Positions 62,158 through 64,000 of a stretch of DNA of 64,000 nucleotides are shown here, in pieces; position 1 is the stretch's first letter, and each line of letters begins with the position of its first letter. The DNA is taken from the NCBI RefSeq assembly GCF_011578285.1, contig NZ_CP049916.1, positions 496,001 through 560,000 on the forward strand, given 5' to 3'. Below the pieces are notes generated by a model. It worked only from the letters and a program-made list of their open reading frames with translations. It searched no databases and was not told the DNA's origin. The stretch is from Acinetobacter lanii. GTDB taxonomy: Bacteria > Pseudomonadota > Gammaproteobacteria > Pseudomonadales > Moraxellaceae. The translations under genes were made by a program, and so were the position numbers.

Positions 62158-63942
62158 TTATTTAGCTTCTTCAGCTTTTGGTTTTTCGCGTAAACGAATA
62201 CCCAAATCACGCAATTGATTTAGTTCAACTGGCGCAGGGGCTTGAGTCAATGGACATTCAGCAGTTTTGGTTTTCGGGAATGCAATCACGTCACGAATCG
62301 AAGATGAACCGGTCATCAACATCACAAGACGATCTAGACCGAATGCCAAGCCACCATGTGGAGGCGCACCGAATTTCAATGCATTCAACAAGAAGCTAAA
62401 TTTTTCTTCTGCTTCTTCTTCAGAGATGCCTAAAGCTTCAAAGATTGCTTTTTGCATTTCTAGATTAAAGATACGTAGAGAACCACCACCGATTTCAGTA
62501 CCGTTTAATACCATATCGTAAGCAACAGAAAGGGCTTCGCCTGGATTGTTCTTCACTTCTTCAACGCTTGATTTAGGTAGCGTGAATGGATGGTGAACAG
62601 AGGTCCATTTGCCATCATCAGTTTCTTCGAACATTGGGAAGTCAACCACCCAAAGCGGTGCCCACTCACATGTTGCCATGTTCATGTCATGACCGATCTT
62701 GATACGTAAAGCACCCATTGCATCGTTTACAACTTTGGCTTTGTCTGCACCGAAGAATACGATATCGCCGTTTTCAGCACCGACACGTTTCAACAAATCA
62801 AGCACGATTGGCTCGATGAATTTCACGATTGGAGACTGAAGACCTTCGATGCCTTTTTCAAGTTCGTTGACTTTAATGTAAGCCAAACCTTTCGCGCCAT
62901 AGATGCCCACAAATTTCGTGTATTCATCAATTTGGCTACGTGGAAGTGAACCTGCACCTGGTACGCGAAGCGCAACGATACGACCTTTAGGATCTTTCGC
63001 TGGACCTGCAAATACTTTGAACTCGACGTCTTGCATCATGTCTGCAACGTCAACCAGTTTCAAAGGAATACGCATATCTGGTTTATCAGATGCGTAGTCA
63101 CGCATTGCATCTGCATAAGTCATACGTGGGAATTTGTCGAATTCAACGTTAAGAAGTTCTTTGAACATCTTCACTGTTAAACGTTCCATCAAATCCATGA
63201 TGTCATCGTCACTCATGAACGATGTTTCAACGTCGATTTGGGTGAATTCAGGCTGACGATCCGCACGTAAGTCTTCATCACGGAAACATTTAGCGATTTG
63301 GTAGTAACGATCAACACCACCCACCATCAACAACTGTTTAAACAATTGTGGTGATTGTGGAAGCGCGTAGAAGCTACCATTTGAAACACGACTTGGCACT
63401 AAATAGTCACGCGCGCCTTCAGGTGTTGCGCGGGTCAAGATTGGTGTTTCAACGTCTAAGAAACCATTTTCTTCGAAGTAGTTACGAATTAAGTTGGTTA
63501 ACTTAGAACGGAAACGTAAACGATCGATCATTTCTGGACGACGGATGTCCAAGAAACGGTATTTCAAACGTACTTCTTCAGAAATATTAGTATTTTCGTC
63601 ATTTAATGGGAATGGAGGTGTTTCAGAGGCAGCAAGAACTTCAATTTCTTTTGCCAACACTTCGATTTGACCACTCACCATGTTGGCATTTTCAGTACCT
63701 TCATAACGGCGACGTACACGACCTGTAATTTTTAGTACGAATTCTGAACGTGCTTTATCGGCAGTTGCAAATGCTTCAGGGGTATCCGGATCGATCACCA
63801 CCTGAACCAGACCGTCACGGTCACGCATGTCCAAGAAAATAACACCACCGTGGTCACGGCGACGATGTACCCAACCGCATAATGTAACGGTTTGGTCGAT
63901 TTGAGCTTCGGTTAATGTACCGCAGTAATGAGTTCGCATCAT
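62158..63942 (-). CDS. aspS: Aspartyl-tRNA synthetase
   Basis: This class IIb synthetase has 594 residues. The N-terminal OB fold is [30 protein letters not shown]; motif 2 is in [24 protein letters not shown]; the bacterial GAD insert ([10 protein letters not shown] type, here [13 protein letters not shown]) is present; motif 3 is [14 protein letters not shown]. Two ATGs are adjacent at the start (63942, 63939). It marks the right border of the outer-core locus. Confidence 0.96.
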   Translation of the reverse strand: MMRTHYCGTLTEAQIDQTVTLCGWVHRRRDHGGVIFLDMRDRDGLVQVVIDPDTPEAFATADKARSEFVLKITGRVRRRYEGTENANMVSGQIEVLAKEIEVLAASETPPFPLNDENTNISEEVRLKYRFLDIRRPEMIDRLRFRSKLTNLIRNYFEENGFLDVETPILTRATPEGARDYLVPSRVSNGSFYALPQSPQLFKQLLMVGGVDRYYQIAKCFRDEDLRADRQPEFTQIDVETSFMSDDDIMDLMERLTVKMFKELLNVEFDKFPRMTYADAMRDYASDKPDMRIPLKLVDVADMMQDVEFKVFAGPAKDPKGRIVALRVPGAGSLPRSQIDEYTKFVGIYGAKGLAYIKVNELEKGIEGLQSPIVKFIEPIVLDLLKRVGAENGDIVFFGADKAKVVNDAMGALRIKIGHDMNMATCEWAPLWVVDFPMFEETDDGKWTSVHHPFTLPKSSVEEVKNNPGEALSVAYDMVLNGTEIGGGSLRIFNLEMQKAIFEALGISEEEAEEKFSFLLNALKFGAPPHGGLAFGLDRLVMLMTGSSSIRDVIAFPKTKTAECPLTQAPAPVELNQLRDLGIRLREKPKAEEAK

Positions 63943-64000
63943 AGCGTAAACAATCCAACTATATGGTTTAAGGCGAGCGTATACGTAAACAGCGTACCGC

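Overview
This window is a chromosomal segment of a gamma-proteobacterium, almost certainly an Acinetobacter. The base composition is AT-rich. The MacAB-TolC-like pump, the ilvIHC and pilF-rodZ-ispG-hisS-yfgM-bamB-der gene strings and the SecDF-YajC/Tgt/QueA block are those of Moraxellaceae. A cluster of sugar-transferase genes sits exactly between ilvE and aspS, the known position of the Acinetobacter lipooligosaccharide outer-core (OC) locus. The species cannot be fixed from the sequence alone.

Region 1 (1-11.7 kb) is an accessory type VI secretion/polymorphic-toxin island. It holds the 3' part of a vgrG, then a large rhs gene whose first third is broken by about nine frame changes while its YD-repeat core and toxin tip are open. 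A small membrane protein (probable immunity) overlaps the rhs stop codon. Next comes a displaced second rhs end, about 1 kb of duplicated core fused to a different toxin tip, followed by a Sel1-repeat lipoprotein (probable second immunity). An intact IS1-family element with an 8-bp target duplication follows. The island ends with a membrane-protein gene interrupted by an expanded 8-bp tandem repeat, then a bidirectional terminator.

Region 2 (11.7-53.97 kb) is mostly core genome. On the minus strand lie macA-macB-tolC-like efflux genes, leuS-lptE-holA and a DUF4124 protein. On the plus strand lie ilvI-ilvH-ilvC, two unassigned genes, iscX, ndk, rlmN, pilF, rodZ, ispG, hisS, yfgM, bamB, der and a phosphopantetheinyl transferase. 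On the minus strand again lie secF-secD-yajC-tgt, a LemA/DUF3137/DUF4303-like cluster, and queA. Then follow tRNA-Leu(CAA), an orphan soluble histidine kinase, glnE and ilvE on the plus strand. Local oddities are a duplicated ilvC 3' end, a perfect dyad over the ndk promoter, a repeat between lptE and leuS, and a terminator-like hairpin between yajC and secD.

Region 3 (54.1-61.6 kb) is the variable outer-core sugar locus. Five plus-strand genes (glycosyltransferase, Stealth-type phosphotransferase, GT25, pyruvyl-transferase-like, Caps_synth/GT32-like) converge on three minus-strand genes (an unassigned protein, a GT8-like enzyme, a CgeB-like glycosyltransferase). The combination of a Stealth enzyme and a pyruvyl transferase suggests a phosphate- or pyruvate-decorated core. 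A small membrane protein and aspS close the window.

The most unusual parts are the rhs/orphan-rhs module with two toxin tips that I cannot assign, the octanucleotide array that carries its own stop codon in every reading phase, and the composition of the outer-core locus.
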